From: Ciona intestinalis
Taxonomy: Eukaryota; Chordata; Ascidiacea; Phlebobranchia; Cionidae
NCBI RefSeq assembly: GCF_000224145.3
Contig: NC_020169.2
Coordinates: 5,001 to 69,000, forward strand
Reading direction: 5' to 3'
Length of the DNA stretch: 64,000 bases
A program made the translations under genes and the position numbers. Below the pieces are notes generated by a model that was not told the DNA's origin, searched no databases, and was given only the letters and a program-made list of their open reading frames with translations. The first letter of the stretch is position 1; every line of letters starts with the position of its first letter. Shown piece after piece: positions 11,523 to 22,920 of the stretch.

Positions 11523-13061
11523 TAGTACAATGGGGGAAGATAGGACACTTAAGTACATTTTGCCAAATATTTCCAAAATCAAAATAGATGACGGTTTTGG
11601 GGTAATACCACGAATTATTACTATCATTCCTTTATTAATTGACACCATTTTAATAAAATGTAATAGAACACACGAAGAGTTATTTAGCGATCCGCACAAC
11701 AAGTGAAATTTTACAAATTCGAAAACACACAGGATAAGATAGGACAGTTTTAAACCATTGTTAATTTTGATTATTAAGTGTATTTATAAATAGGAATATA
11801 CGTAAATAACACGAAATAATACTGTACGCTTTGAAAATAAGGTCTAAACATTCTTTTTCTTGCCCTAATGCTATAGTTTTTAACATGTTGCCTATATAGT
11901 AGGGTGGGGAAAGATGGGACACCTTTAGCACATGATATCCAAACATCCTGATCTATTTTAAACAATTAACAACGATCTAGGGGAGTCGTGAGGATACGTT
12001 TTTATAATTCTTTGCATTTTCTTTGTTTACTACCAAATTGGGCGAGAAAATAGAATGAAAAGGTGTCCCATCTTCCCCCAACCTACTATACATAATATTA
12101 TTGCATAACAATTGGTATTGTTTAAACGACAATGGGTAATGTTCGAACATCAATGGATAAATATTGTATCCAACAAGTGTATATGAACTTGTTATAACAG
12201 ATAATTGATTATACTTATTGATAAAGTTTTTATTTTTGCCTCAAATTGGGTATTACTGCTCTTTTTTGGCACAAGCCACTTCTTATAAATTATCACCAAG
12301 TGCAAATGACCAAATTTCGAATATATTTTCAAAATATTATCTTTTTTTTATACCAGTATCTTATAGTTGAATATCCCCTGAGGTTTAAATTACTAAATTA
12401 AAAGCAAATCTTTAAAAGTTTGGCAATGAAAACATACAAAACTACAATGTGGGGGAAGATGGGACTCTAAATTGAAATATATTTACATTAGCAGTATTCT
12501 GCAACTTGTAGTCAACCTACCGAGTTTAACAGGCTGTGCTAGTTTCTTTGCTATGTAAACTTTTTATATATAACGTTAAACCGATATTTTTGTCGTTGTT
12601 TTTATCTCAAATTAAAGTCATATTGACCCCTGCCTATTTTCTTTAGCTTATATCTTAGTGTTTTTTTTACAAAACTAAAACTAGTTTTATGAGACAAAAT
12701 CAAACTGTACGAAATATTCAAGGTTGTTTTATGAAGCTATGAAACTAGTTTAATCGTTCGCACACGCAAACTGAAAAAATTCATTGGCTTTACTATGATT
12801 TAGCGAGCATTAAAAATAGCACCTTACTATTTCGCATTTTTTACCTGTTCAAAGTATAGCCTACTGTTTCTATTTTACATATTTTTTTAATATTTAAAAA
12901 CAGTAATCAGCTTTGACGGGCGTTTTATAAAGTCGTGATAAAATACTGTCGAATAATTCTGTAACCTTATTTTCCTGATTATCATTCAATGTGAGTCCGT
13001 AAAAAGAAAATTAAAAAAGAGTCTCGTCTGACAAAGTGTCCCATCTTCCCCCACCCTACTA
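11523..13061 (+). mobile_element. Full TAGTAGGG composite element (B-C-A'-A)
   Basis: It starts TAGTACAATGGGGGAAGATA and ends CATCTTCCCCCACCCTACTA, inverted relative to each other. The segments, by match to other copies, are B (11523-11894), a nested short C element (11897-12088), A' (12091-12440) and A (12441-13061). Segment A of this copy is intact and contains no long frame, so the family is non-autonomous as seen here. The termini and the TA flanks of the nested C copy fit a Tc1/mariner-style MITE, by inference. Confidence 0.75.
11897..12088 (+). mobile_element. Nested 192-bp C-type MITE with TA flanks
   Basis: Termini TAGTAGGGTGGGGAAAGATG and CATCTTCCCCCAACCTACTA are near-perfect inverted repeats, flanked by TA on both sides. 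It interrupts the composite exactly where segment B joins A' in the copy at 6832-8869, which lacks it. Related copies are at 9808-10003 and 54186-54350, and a half copy at 4633-4700. Confidence 0.8.
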
Positions 13062-13261
13062 TATATGTGTTTTGGGAAATATAAGTTATAACAGACCACT
13101 TGCCACAAAAAAATCGATAGGTGGCGACCGAGAGTATGTCTTCCAAGCTAAGTCCATAGCAACGTATCTTTTTGCATTGGTTTAGCAAAGTTATGCGACG
13201 TTTTTGTTGAAACTGTGCTTGTGCGGTCGCTATTTTTTAATAATACTTCCACGTATAGTAG

Positions 13262-13531
13262 GGGTAGATATTGTTAAAGATATGTTGTATCAGATTCGTT
13301 GTTAAATCTATAACATATTCAAAGCTGGTGCGTGCGAAAATTCTATAAATATGTTTTTATGACGAATATTAATATTCATAATTAATATTTTTTCGAAGTT
13401 TAAATTTTTGATTTCAGAATCGGTACCGCTGGGGTCTAGTTAGTACAGTGTCCAAATTTTAGGTTGGTGGCACCAGTAGAAGGTATCGAAAATGGCCGCT
13501 AGAATATCTGTATTCTAGAATCACCTTGGTC
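13262..13531 (+). mobile_element. Foldback-element right-arm fragment
   Basis: Near-identical to 17080-17332 of the 1.9-kb foldback element: 'ATGACGAATATTAATATTCA', 'ATCGGTACCGCTGGGG', 'TAGTACAGTGTCCAAATTTT', 'GGTGGCACCAGTAGAAGG' and the terminal AATCACCTTGGT. Only one arm end is present. Confidence 0.75.
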
Positions 13532-14105
13532 AAAAAGATACGTTGCTATCATAGATATCATATATATAACTAGATAGCGCCATTGGCAAATTTTATGTCG
13601 CCATTTGGGCACGCTTGACTGCACACGTTTTGTCCCCATACGTAGCATCATAGCAACGTTGAGAGGTGTGCGCTGATTGATTTTTTGTGTTTACGAGTAA
13701 TAGTATGCTTGATGGATGCTGTTAAAATCATTCACGAATCTGTATTAAAAATGGGAATTTGGTCTATTTACAAAGATTTTCAATAAAAAAAGAAGAAAAA
13801 TCAAAGAAAAAAGTCAAACAGAAGAACTTGAGTTGGAACTAATTGGTTTTGAAAAAGTATGCTCTTCATAAGTTGTTTTCTTATTTTGTGCCCACACGTC
13901 TTTGCTGTAAATTTTTTCCCAGATGGTGAAGGCGAATACTGTAGTATTTTTTGGCAATTAATTTGATTAAACCAAAAACATAGTTATCTGTAACAGTACA
14001 GTCGAACATGTGTGAGTCCAGGCATCTGAACCATTTCAATAAATTTATATTTTGTAGTACTGCATATGCTATTCCATTTAGTAAACCATGTGACTTTAAC
14101 TATAT

Positions 14106-14155
14106 NNNNNNNNNNNNNNNNNNNNNNNNNNNNNNNNNNNNNNNNNNNNNNNNNN
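14106..14155. other. Assembly gap (50 N)
   Basis: Run of N inside the 13094-14725 element. Confidence 1.
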
Positions 14156-15050
14156 TGTGGTTTATTTTTACACTTAAGACATCAAGTAATTACATTATTA
14201 ATTTATAGCAGTTGTTAAACAGTATCTGCAAAACAGTTCGTAATTTAACCACATCTTCTATTAAATATTTATCAATTTTACCTATATAGTTTAATAGTTA
14301 CTGGTTACATTTGTTTAGTCAATCCTGCAATTTTAAATTAAAAACTCTTTACACACATTAATTCCTAACATACATGAACTACTTTAATTTTACCACTTAG
14401 CGCGAAAAAGCGGTAATGTAAACCGGCCATGTGCTTAGCCATTAAAAAGTAACGCATTTACTTTACTATTTAAATCTTTAAAACGAAGAAAAACTGCTTA
14501 TACTTACTTTCTTTCGACTATATCTACACAAACTGCCTTTCCCGCTGTCTAAATTGGGGCTCAAACTGAATCACTCAAGCGTGTCCTATTTTCGCTCACT
14601 GCTGCCATTGAGTGTGATTGAGTCGCGCTCTCTAGTTATATGTATAGCTCAGTGGTTGCTATGGACTTAGCTTGGAAGACATACTCTCGGTCGCCACCTA
14701 TCGATTTTTTTTGTGGCAAGTGGTCTATTGTTTTGTCACAGCAAACGTTCAAAGTTAAAAGATCCAAATTCTATTGCTATAACTAATGTGAACTAAGCTA
14801 AGTACGACATGCTGTGATGGTATATAGTAAGTTGGGGCATTTTCCAATCTACTTTTTTCGATTCATTTCTATTTGTTAAAAAAAAGGGCCGGAAGAATTA
14901 TATAAGCCCTAGCCTCACGATTCTAAAAGATTGTTGAATCCCATCTAACTCCACAGCACTATAGCTTTGAAGACACCAAAAAGCTTCCTTCATGTATATT
15001 GGTTTGCATGGTTACAAATATGCCTCGTTTATTTATTTTTTTCGATTCAC

Positions 15051-18000
15051 TTATTTTTTACTACGTGACCTACACCTTGAAGAATTTTTCTTATTTCTAT
15101 ATTTTCCGCTCATTGGTGTGGTATCAACGTGGTTATCCTCTGGGTGTACTTCATTTTTTTTGCTTTTATCTCTTGTGCTGTGATATTTTTCTTCTGATTT
15201 TTGAGGTGAGTTGTCACGGCGACTTAACCGGGCTGTAAAAAATATCAACACAGGCTGAAAGCATAGGTTATGAAGATTTAAACAAAACTGCCGAGAAATG
15301 AATGGTCCCACATTTAAGTCCAAAGCTAAGAACTATACAAACACATATAGTACAGTGGGGGGAGATGGGACACGTAAGCACATATTGCTCAATATATTTC
15401 CAAAATCAAAATACATGACGTTTTTTTACCAAGGTGATCCTAGAATACAGATATTCTAGCGGCCATTTTCGATACCTTCTACTGGTGCCACCAACCTAAA
15501 AGTTGGACACTGTACTAACTAGACCCCAGCGGTACCGATTCTAAAATAAAAAATTTAAAATTCAAAAAAATATTAATTATGAATATTAATATTCGTCATA
15601 AAAACATATTTATAGAATTTTCTCCCGATCCAGCTTCGAATATGTTATAGCGCTAAGTGATACCTAAAATATGAAACGTTATTTTCTTTAAAAAAGTGCG
15701 GGGATAGATGTTAAATATAAAAAAGTATGATCCTAACTTGAAGCATATAAATATTATATTTTCGATTTTTTTTCGAAAATATAACTTACGCATACATCTA
15801 TGTAGGTCATTAGCATGTTATCCCCATCGAAAAAAAAATTAATTTCAACTTTTTTTGTTATAACTGAATATTAATATTCGTCATAAAAAACATATTTATA
15901 GAATTTTCGCACGAACCAGCTTGGAATATGTTATAGCGCCACGAAATACCTAAAAAAACGAAATATCGTTTTCTTCAAAAAAGTGCTGCGGGGATAGATG
16001 TTAAATATTGTGGAGAGTATTAATTACTCGAATTTCGGGTTATTTACGGTTATCCTGTCCGTACTTACGCACCTGGAAATATACCAATAATTTTAATTTA
16101 TTTGTTTCAATTAATACAAAAGGTTGTTTGTTCTTGAAGCCTCTAAGATTAATTAATAGGCTCGATCGAATTGTCGCAGACAATAATGAATGTCTAAAGG
16201 AAAGGAAGATAAACCTGTTTGTTATAGAAACGCCTGAAGTAGAGGTGCAAGGTCGCTTTCGCCCATTTTATGATAATCTTTGCACCTCCGTTATTTAATT
16301 TGCGAATGTGTTCATCTTTGGCATTTATAGAGTTTTAACGTTGTTGGCAAGGTCCACCAGAGAGGAGTTTTGTGCAGTTGTAATCTAAACACTTTACTCT
16401 TCTACTATTCTGCCAACTGATACGATGCAGAATTAATAGAAGAGTAAAAAGTGAGGAATAGTGACCAAACATTTAATGATCTCCTCGTTGTCTTTTCGTT
16501 GATCATCGTCGGATTCCTGTACTAGAATATAACTGAAAACACATAGTTATCATAGGTAGTAAACAAATTAGTCAGAGCAATTGATACAAAACCATTTAAC
16601 GTCGATACTTTTAGCCTCACTAGGTATATCAATATTCTTATATTTACTGTTATAATTTTGTTATAAAAACATTTATGCGGATTAATATCTACTATTTTTG
16701 CGTCCGTGCAAATAAAATATATAAACTCGAAATTCGAGTAATTAATACTCTCCACAATATTTAACATCCATCCCCGCACTTTTTTGAAGAAAACGATATT
16801 TCATTTTTTAGGTATTTCGTGGCGCTATAACATATATCAAGCTGGTTCGTGCGAAAATTCTATCAATATGTTTTTTTATGACGAATATTAATATTCAGTT
16901 ATAAAAAAAAAGTTGAAATTATTTTTTTTTCGATGGAGATAACATGCTAGTGACCTACATAGATGTATGCGTAAGTTATATTTTCGAAAAAAAAACGAAA
17001 ATATAATATTTATATGATTCAAGTTATGATCATACTTTTTTATATTTAACATCTATCCCCGCACTTTTGTAAAGAAAATAAAGTTTCATATTTTAGGTAT
17101 CACTTAGCGCTATAACATATTCGAAGCTGGATCGGGAGAAAATTCTATAAATATGTTTTTATGACGAATATTAATATTCATAATTAATATTTTTTCGAAT
17201 TTTAATTTTTTCATTTTAGAATCGGTACCGCTGGGGACTAGTTAGTACAGTGTCCAAATTTTAGGTTGGTGGCACCAGTAGAAGGTATCGAAAATGGCCG
17301 CTAGAATATCTGTATTCTAGAATCACCTTGGTCGTTTTTTTGGGTGATACCACGAGTTAGTACTATCATTGCTTTATTAATTGACAAAAAATTTAAAAAT
17401 ATAAAGAACACACGAGCAGTTATTTAGCCAAACGCACAATAGATGTAATTTAAAAAATTAAAAAACACACAGCAGGGTATAAAAGACAGGATAGTTTAAA
17501 ATCATTGTTAATTTGGATTGATAAGTGAATTTGTTTTTAGGAAAATAATATTATATACGCTTTGAAAATTAAGTTTAAACATTCGTTTTCTTGCTCCACT
17601 GCCTATAATTTTGTTATCTATATTATATTATTAAATTAATGTAACTTACTTAATCTTCGCATGGCTGGAAACGAAAGTTGATATATCGCGGGTGTTCATA
17701 CACCTCGTGCCAGTTCAAGTTACCATTTATGTTACTTTGTGGGTATTTTTTTATGTGTCGCTCATAATTTGGACAACCAAATAATGACCACTGGGTTATA
17801 GCCATTGCCGTTTTAAGTGTCTTGCCAAATATGTGGGCAAAGATGGGACACCAAGTTGAAATAGTTTTATGTGACAAAATCACACTGTACGAAATACTAC
17901 AGATAGTTTTAACCAGTTTAATCGTTTACGCTCTACAAAACTTCTTCGGCTTTATTATCGTTTAGCGAGCATTCAAAATTAGCAGCTTACCATTTCTCAT

Positions 18001-19364
18001 TTTTTTATCTGTTTTAAAAATACTGTTTCTATTTAATATGTTTGTTTTTTTTAAAAAAAAAACAGTAACCGATTTGACGCGCGTTTTATAAAGTCGTGAT
18101 AATACTGTCGAATAATTTTGTAACATTATTTTTCTGATTATCATTAAAGATTTGGGGTTCGTAAAAGAGAAAACTAAATAAGTCTAGCCTAAGCAAGTGA
18201 CCCCTATCTTGTCACATTACTACTATATATACATAGAGAGAGAGAGAGAGATAGCATGATGTAGTTCACCTTTGAATCTTTGAGTTACAATGTTGTCATT
18301 TACAAGCAATGGTTTATAGACCAGGTTTGTATGTAAACCATCACTAATATTTTCTGTTGACCCATGTTCTACTTGTAGAAGGACAAGTTTCTCTCTTTCT
18401 TTGTTTAATATCTCATTGGCAAACTTCGCAGACGTGCTGTTTAGATTCTTTAAAAGTCCTACTTCATCACACAAGTCGATTTGTACTGAAAAAGAACAAA
18501 TATGAGAGGAGTACAAATGTTTTAAATAGATCATTGTACGGGCTAAAAGCTTGTCGGTGCCACCTTTTGTGGTGGTATGGGTCCTAAGGTAAGACACTTA
18601 CGTGCTTAAGTGTCCCGTCTTTCCCCACTCCACTATATCTCAGTTTTAATACACACCTAACACTAATATTATGAGATATATATGCTTTAGTGAACGTTTA
18701 AACAGAATATATTATTATTATTATTATGCTTTTTAAGCCATTGAAAAAATGTTGTAGTCATTTATAACCGAGTTTTAATATTTTACCACAGTTCTCATCT
18801 TTGCCAACAAAATTTTATTGATAATACTGTAACATTTTTTGGTCTAATATTAAAAGGGCAACCACATGGCCTACTAGAGATATTTCTACTCTCTAGTAGG
18901 TTGTGGTCTAACGTTGGCCGTGGTAACCGTAAAAAAAAGATTTAAAAACGTCTAACGCCGGGTCCCATCTGTCCCTACGTACTATATGTGTTATTAGATT
19001 TACTTTTAGCTGGGCAGTTGCATCTTACTTTCACGTCTTTTAGGAACAGGTGCATGAGGCAATCCGGATTAAACAGTTGTGAACGATTTTCTAAATGCAA
19101 ATAGTCAGGATGATAAAAGCATTGTTCTAATCAATGCAAAAACTAAATAAACCAGAGTTAACCAAACATTGAATATTGTGTGACGTGGCACGGTGGTCGG
19201 TCTGTGTAAAGCATAACAGGTTCGAAACTTGATGTTGCTCATAATATAAGCATGCTGTGAAGAATGTCCCTTTGTTATAACTCGTTGCTGCCCTGATGTT
19301 ACAATAAGTCTTACCTGTTGAACTTTGAAAACTCACCTCCGTATAATATGGTGACAAATGCCAT
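15051..19364 (-). CDS. Small three-exon gene, ~141 residues, function unknown
   Basis: Exons in transcript order: 19364-19337 (ATG, GTGAGT donor), 18485-18270 (TTTTCAG acceptor), 15232-15051 (TTTTTTACAG acceptor, TAA stop). The phases (1, 1) close and the total is 426 bp. The protein starts MAFVTILYG. It continues with an acidic helical stretch rich in Leu, Glu and Lys (residues 10-50), a segment around NISDGLHTNLVYKP, and a very basic C-terminus ending SRCRSRSKK that could be nuclear-directed or nucleic-acid binding. I do not recognise the family. Intron 2 (15233-18269) is almost entirely repeats: a TAGTAGGG composite with a foldback element and a SINE nested in it. An alternative exon-1 donor at 19318 would shift the frame into a stop. 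Possible additional exons cannot be excluded, but two long open exons with matching phases and a start in context favour a real gene. Confidence 0.55.
15428..17332. mobile_element. 1.9-kb foldback element with ~600-bp arms and 9-bp target duplication
   Basis: The left arm (15428-16037, starting ACCAAGGTGATCCTAGAATA) and the right arm (16727-17332, ending ATCACCTTGGT) are inverted copies of each other along their whole length. Both flanks are CGTTTTTTT (15419-15427 and 17333-17341). The arms contain internal repeats: the 'GAATATTAATATTCGTCATAAAAA...GGGGATAGATGTTAAATAT' module occurs twice per arm, about 290 bp apart. The ~690-bp loop (16038-16726) contains a minor frame without an ATG and a hairpin at 16391-16449. 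Long, internally repetitive arms with a 9-bp duplication are the hallmark of FB/MuDR-type elements; the superfamily call is inference. Confidence 0.85.
16391..16449. repeat. Hairpin in the foldback loop
   Basis: TTTACTCTTCTACTATTCTGC is followed after 13 bases by GCAGAATTAATAGAAGAGTAAA, an imperfect inverted repeat of about 21 bp in the single-copy loop of the foldback element. Confidence 0.6.
17645..17850 (-). mobile_element. SINE copy (minus)
   Basis: Read on the minus strand: GGCAAGACACTTAAAACGGC, AATGGCTATAACCCAGTGG, GGTTGTCCAAATTATGAGC, CCCACAAAGTAAC, AACTTGAACTGGCACGAGG and GATTAAGTAAGTTACATT. These are the middle and 3' half of the family, ending near ATTAA instead of the ATTC tail. 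A 77-codon frame here is SINE sequence and not a gene. Confidence 0.75.
18235..18254. repeat. (GA)n microsatellite
   Basis: About nine GA units, immediately downstream (minus strand) of the donor of exon 18270-18485. Confidence 0.8.
18601..18990. mobile_element. TAGTAGGG-family terminal fragments and a hairpin
   Basis: Two right-end termini occur in the same orientation: GTGTCCCGTCTTTCCCCACT...ACTATA (18608-18638) and GGTCCCATCTGTCCCTACG...ACTATA (18961-18987). Between them lies an 11-bp perfect inverted repeat, CCTACTAGAGA / TCTCTAGTAGG (18869-18902). This is intron 1 of the three-exon gene. Confidence 0.5.
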
Positions 19365-20552
19365 GTTTAATTCTTGCTAACAATTATGTGATCTAAAACA
19401 TCCAAAACAACATATACAGTGTACATTAAACTAATCTTCCGGCAACAAAAACGAAGTGCGTTTCATTATGTTAAATAAACAACAAATATTTAAGCTATCA
19501 TTGAATAAAACCTATTTGTAATGCAGATATAACTTGTAGATACTTTTATGTAATACAATAATATCGCTATTTTTTGTTCATCTGCTTTGCCTCAACGTTG
19601 CTAACGGTACCAATGCTTACAAATACGACTGTCTCAAATTATAGCCTACCTGGCTTCATCAAACAAATCTAGAACAAACACGGTAGTTTGACAAATATAT
19701 TCAGTCAACTACATACATAGTAGCGCTCCACGTTAAAACGTGGTCTACCCAACAGCTAAAGTATAGTAGTTACTTTCAAGTACTATTCACAAAACTAAAG
19801 AGCACTTTTATGTATAGTAATAGATAACTTGAATGAAACGCTGAAAAAAAAACTTACAAAAACCTTTCATCCTTACGTCATCCAGCTTATGAAGCATTAT
19901 AGATTAATGTGTAAACGCTGGTTATCCGATGAACAAATCTTTGCATTGATAACAGCACGGTAGATTTAACGTAGCATTTAAAGAGCGTACCAAAAAATAA
20001 ACTTGTGTACTGATAGATTTGTTTAAATGTTATCTAAAGGTCCCATAAAAGTTTTTAAAAAAGCTTTTGAAAAAAATAGGTTTCAAAACCGCGCATTCAA
20101 CCGCTGGAGTAAAAAAGGCCGTGGCTCAATGCTTGGGATTTCCGATAAGTAAACATTTACTCAACTTTGATGGGGCGCTACCGCGCATACGCTGTAGGCC
20201 GGAACGAGCACAATACGAGCTGGGATGTTCAATCTGGATGGAATTGGAAGTCAATCTCTTTTTTATTTTTAGCTAATTCCAGATGATTAATGGCAAATGA
20301 ACTTCGTTTTACTTCCCTTTTTTTAAGATACTTACAATTTGGTATGCTTCAGTTTCTTGGAACCATGATCAAATTATAAACCATAGAATGCATAGATAAT
20401 ATATAAACTAAAAGAAACTGTTACCGATGGCATCATAAATATACAAACATATGTTTAGATATCTATGATGGAATTATATTTGTACATAGACACCGACGCT
20501 AGAGCATTATAAATACCTTACCCATAGTTAAATAAAGAAGTTGTATTATTAA

Positions 20553-20625
20553 ACCATAGTACTCTAAAACAGAGTACTATGATTAAACAGAGTACTGTTT
20601 AGAGTACTATGATTAAACTATGCCT
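20553..20625. repeat. Cluster of AGTACT hairpins
   Basis: CATAGTACTCT, five bases, then AGAGTACTATG form a perfect 11-bp inverted repeat. It is followed by GATTAAACAGAGTACTGTTT and another AGAGTACTATGATTAAAC, so the right arm is duplicated. It looks like a small palindrome with a partial tandem duplication. Confidence 0.7.
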
Positions 20626-22636
20626 TACGTAGATAAGGTATCTGTGGCATTATATACGCTTTCTCAGCGGTCGGATCTACGCAATCGAACGTGACGAATC
20701 TGCCACATTGGTCAACCATATCTATTGGTCAAACTTAAACTTTTCATTTATAGAGATCTATCTTTGGTCTAAACAGTGTAGTTATATATACATTGGTCTC
20801 AGTATAAATTTCAAACTGAAATCCTAGTTGCCCTTTTATTATCAGTATACTCTCTTAGTCTCTTGTTTAAAATGTGTCGAAAACGCTTATTAAAAATCTG
20901 TGTTAGTTTGTGATCTCGATGTTCGTAAGAAACATAACGTTTTGGTTGAGGGGTCATTGGAAGAATGTGGGGTTCATCGTGGAGGTCAGCTGAATTTTGT
21001 GGTAAATCTTGGCGATAAAGAATAGTAAACTTTAAAGTTTAAAACACAAATAGTTTCGTTCTGTAAAGTTGTTTTAGGTTAAATTAATTTGAACGAATTG
21101 CATATATGGAAACGTATCCTCCTAATGTGTGGCTTGTGTGGTGTTATACTGTATAAGTGCAAATCTGTGAGAAGGTTTTTCAGGGTTGCTTACGCGAACT
21201 TAAGAAAGTTCTTTCCTAAGTCGGTACACTATTAACTTTATGGCAATGGCTTTAAATATAGTTTATTTGCTATGCTAAATTAATCAGTTTCTTGTCATGT
21301 TTTAGCTTATATCTTCTGTTACCAACAAAGCAATTTTCATTCGCCATTTAAAAAAATGTAAAATACATTAATAAAAGTGTGATTAGATTAAGATATATCA
21401 AATTTTCCTTTTTAGGGGTAACTAACTACCTTCTTTCAGTTACCTTATCAATATATGTTAATAAAAACTACAAACCAAACCAGTGCATACATTGGATTTG
21501 TACAATTGGTTATTATGGTAAATGAAAAACACAAATGTCACAATGCCACATATGTTTAATCACAATACAGAGTTAAAAATTGCTCTAAATAGTTACTAGG
21601 GTGAGGTGTAACTCACTTCGTCACTTGTATTATAACAAAACGTGAAACTTAGTACAACTTTAACCATAGGCGCCGATTTTTTTAAATTGCAAAAGAGGCC
21701 ACGATTATGATGACGTCATTCCTTTTGCAGAAATTAGGAAAATAAAACTGCTGCCTATCGTTCATGCGGTTATAAAACTGGCAAAATCGGGCAGTCTAAC
21801 TCGTTCGCCGTTCTTTGAAGGACGTTGTTTGTACGCTACACATATGAACAATAATGATACCTCGAGAACCATCAATGCTGTTGATTATCACATAGGTCCT
21901 AATTTTATACAAACCTAGTGTTTGTGGGGTTTTTAATGTCTTTAAACTGTTTGTAGTTCGTTTTTAAGCAATTCGCAATATAGGCTTTGCCTGTCAACCG
22001 TTACTTTCGATAACATATTAATTATACTAGCAGCTAAAGTTTGTTCCAAAATATGTAGTAAGCACCTACGTCTGCAGATGGCTGTTAAAGTAGTAGATTG
22101 AACCCAAGGACATCAGCCACGCAAAAATATTAAACCGTTCAGTTGAAGCTTTTATGTGTTTAATGCAGACCAATGTATGTGTTATTTGTTTTATTCTAAT
22201 ACAGTTGTTGCATAACCGCAGGAACTTGTATTTGCAAAGACGCTAGCCATATACTCATAGCAAGCTGTTTTAAGTATAAAACTCGCTACTATGTCGAAAC
22301 AAAGCATTATGCGTAGTTGAGAAAAACATTACGGATAGTGATCACTGGTACCCCAATCGAGGGCATAATAACTGAGTACGTTGGAATATATAGTTCTTTA
22401 AGTATTTGTGGCCCTAAAACCACTAGTTCTGTTTAATTTTAAATGGGTTTTAATAATAAATTGCAGCTATACGGAGCAGGTGCTGTACCGTCTGTATAAT
22501 ACAGAGTAGGCCGGCCTCGTCTGCACCATACGGCGCCTATGACTTTAACACAATGTGTTGAATTTGTGTTCTGTATGATTTTGATTAGCACCATTTCGAC
22601 TTAACGGCATTTTTATAAGCCTTTCTTCTTTATAAC

Positions 22637-22920
22637 GTCATTAGTGCGCGCTAAGCAACGGAACTATCACATCACAAGCAGCATTGTGATGCAATCCATT
22701 ACCGTAAGGTCAGATGTTAAGAAATACCAACTTGCGGTGATACATTACGTCACAAGCGGAATTGTGATGCCACCCATTATCGGGACTTCCGTATTGCGTA
22801 ATTCCACCTTGATGTTACAATTATCATTGTGATAGAAACAAAGATCATAGGATGTTGCGCAAGCCAGCACCTGCAAGTTTGACGATCTTTCAATACGTCA
22901 CAACCGCTATTGTGGTGTTT
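22637..22920. repeat. Repeated TCACAA...TTGTGA palindromes with ACGTCA sites
   Basis: CATCACAAGCAGCATTGTGATG (22668), CGTCACAAGCGGAATTGTGATG (22748), ATTATCATTGTGATAG (22818) and CGTCACAACCGCTATTGTGGTG (22897) repeat about every 75-80 bp, three of the four as full palindromes. The ACGTCA core is CRE-like. They could be a regulatory array or remnants of a short tandem element. Confidence 0.5.

Larger units (their letters stand above)
13094..14725. mobile_element. 1.6-kb element with 70-bp terminal inverted repeats
   Basis: Bases 13094-13163 (starting GACCACTTGCCACAAAA) are repeated inverted at 14655-14725, including GATAGGTGGCGACCGAGAG and CAAGCTAAGTCCATAGC. The interior holds a fragment of the foldback-element arm (13262-13531), other AT-rich sequence and an N gap at 14106-14155. 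No clear target duplication is seen. The superfamily is not recognised. Confidence 0.65.
15348..18226 (+). mobile_element. TAGTAGGG composite element interrupted by a foldback element and a SINE
   Basis: It begins TAGTACAGTGGGGGGAGATG followed by segment B (15360-15427), which stops at the foldback insertion and resumes at 17342 with 'GGGTGATACCACGAGTTAGTACTATC'. A SINE interrupts near 17645-17850. The A segment follows (17851-18226), ending TGTCACATTACTACTA. Removing both insertions restores the B-A order of 11523-13061, though A' is missing. Confidence 0.7.

Noticed and set aside
17650..17883. 77-codon frame on the minus strand, similar to frames at 33880 and 56760
   Set aside because: All three are translations of the same SINE, not protein homologues.
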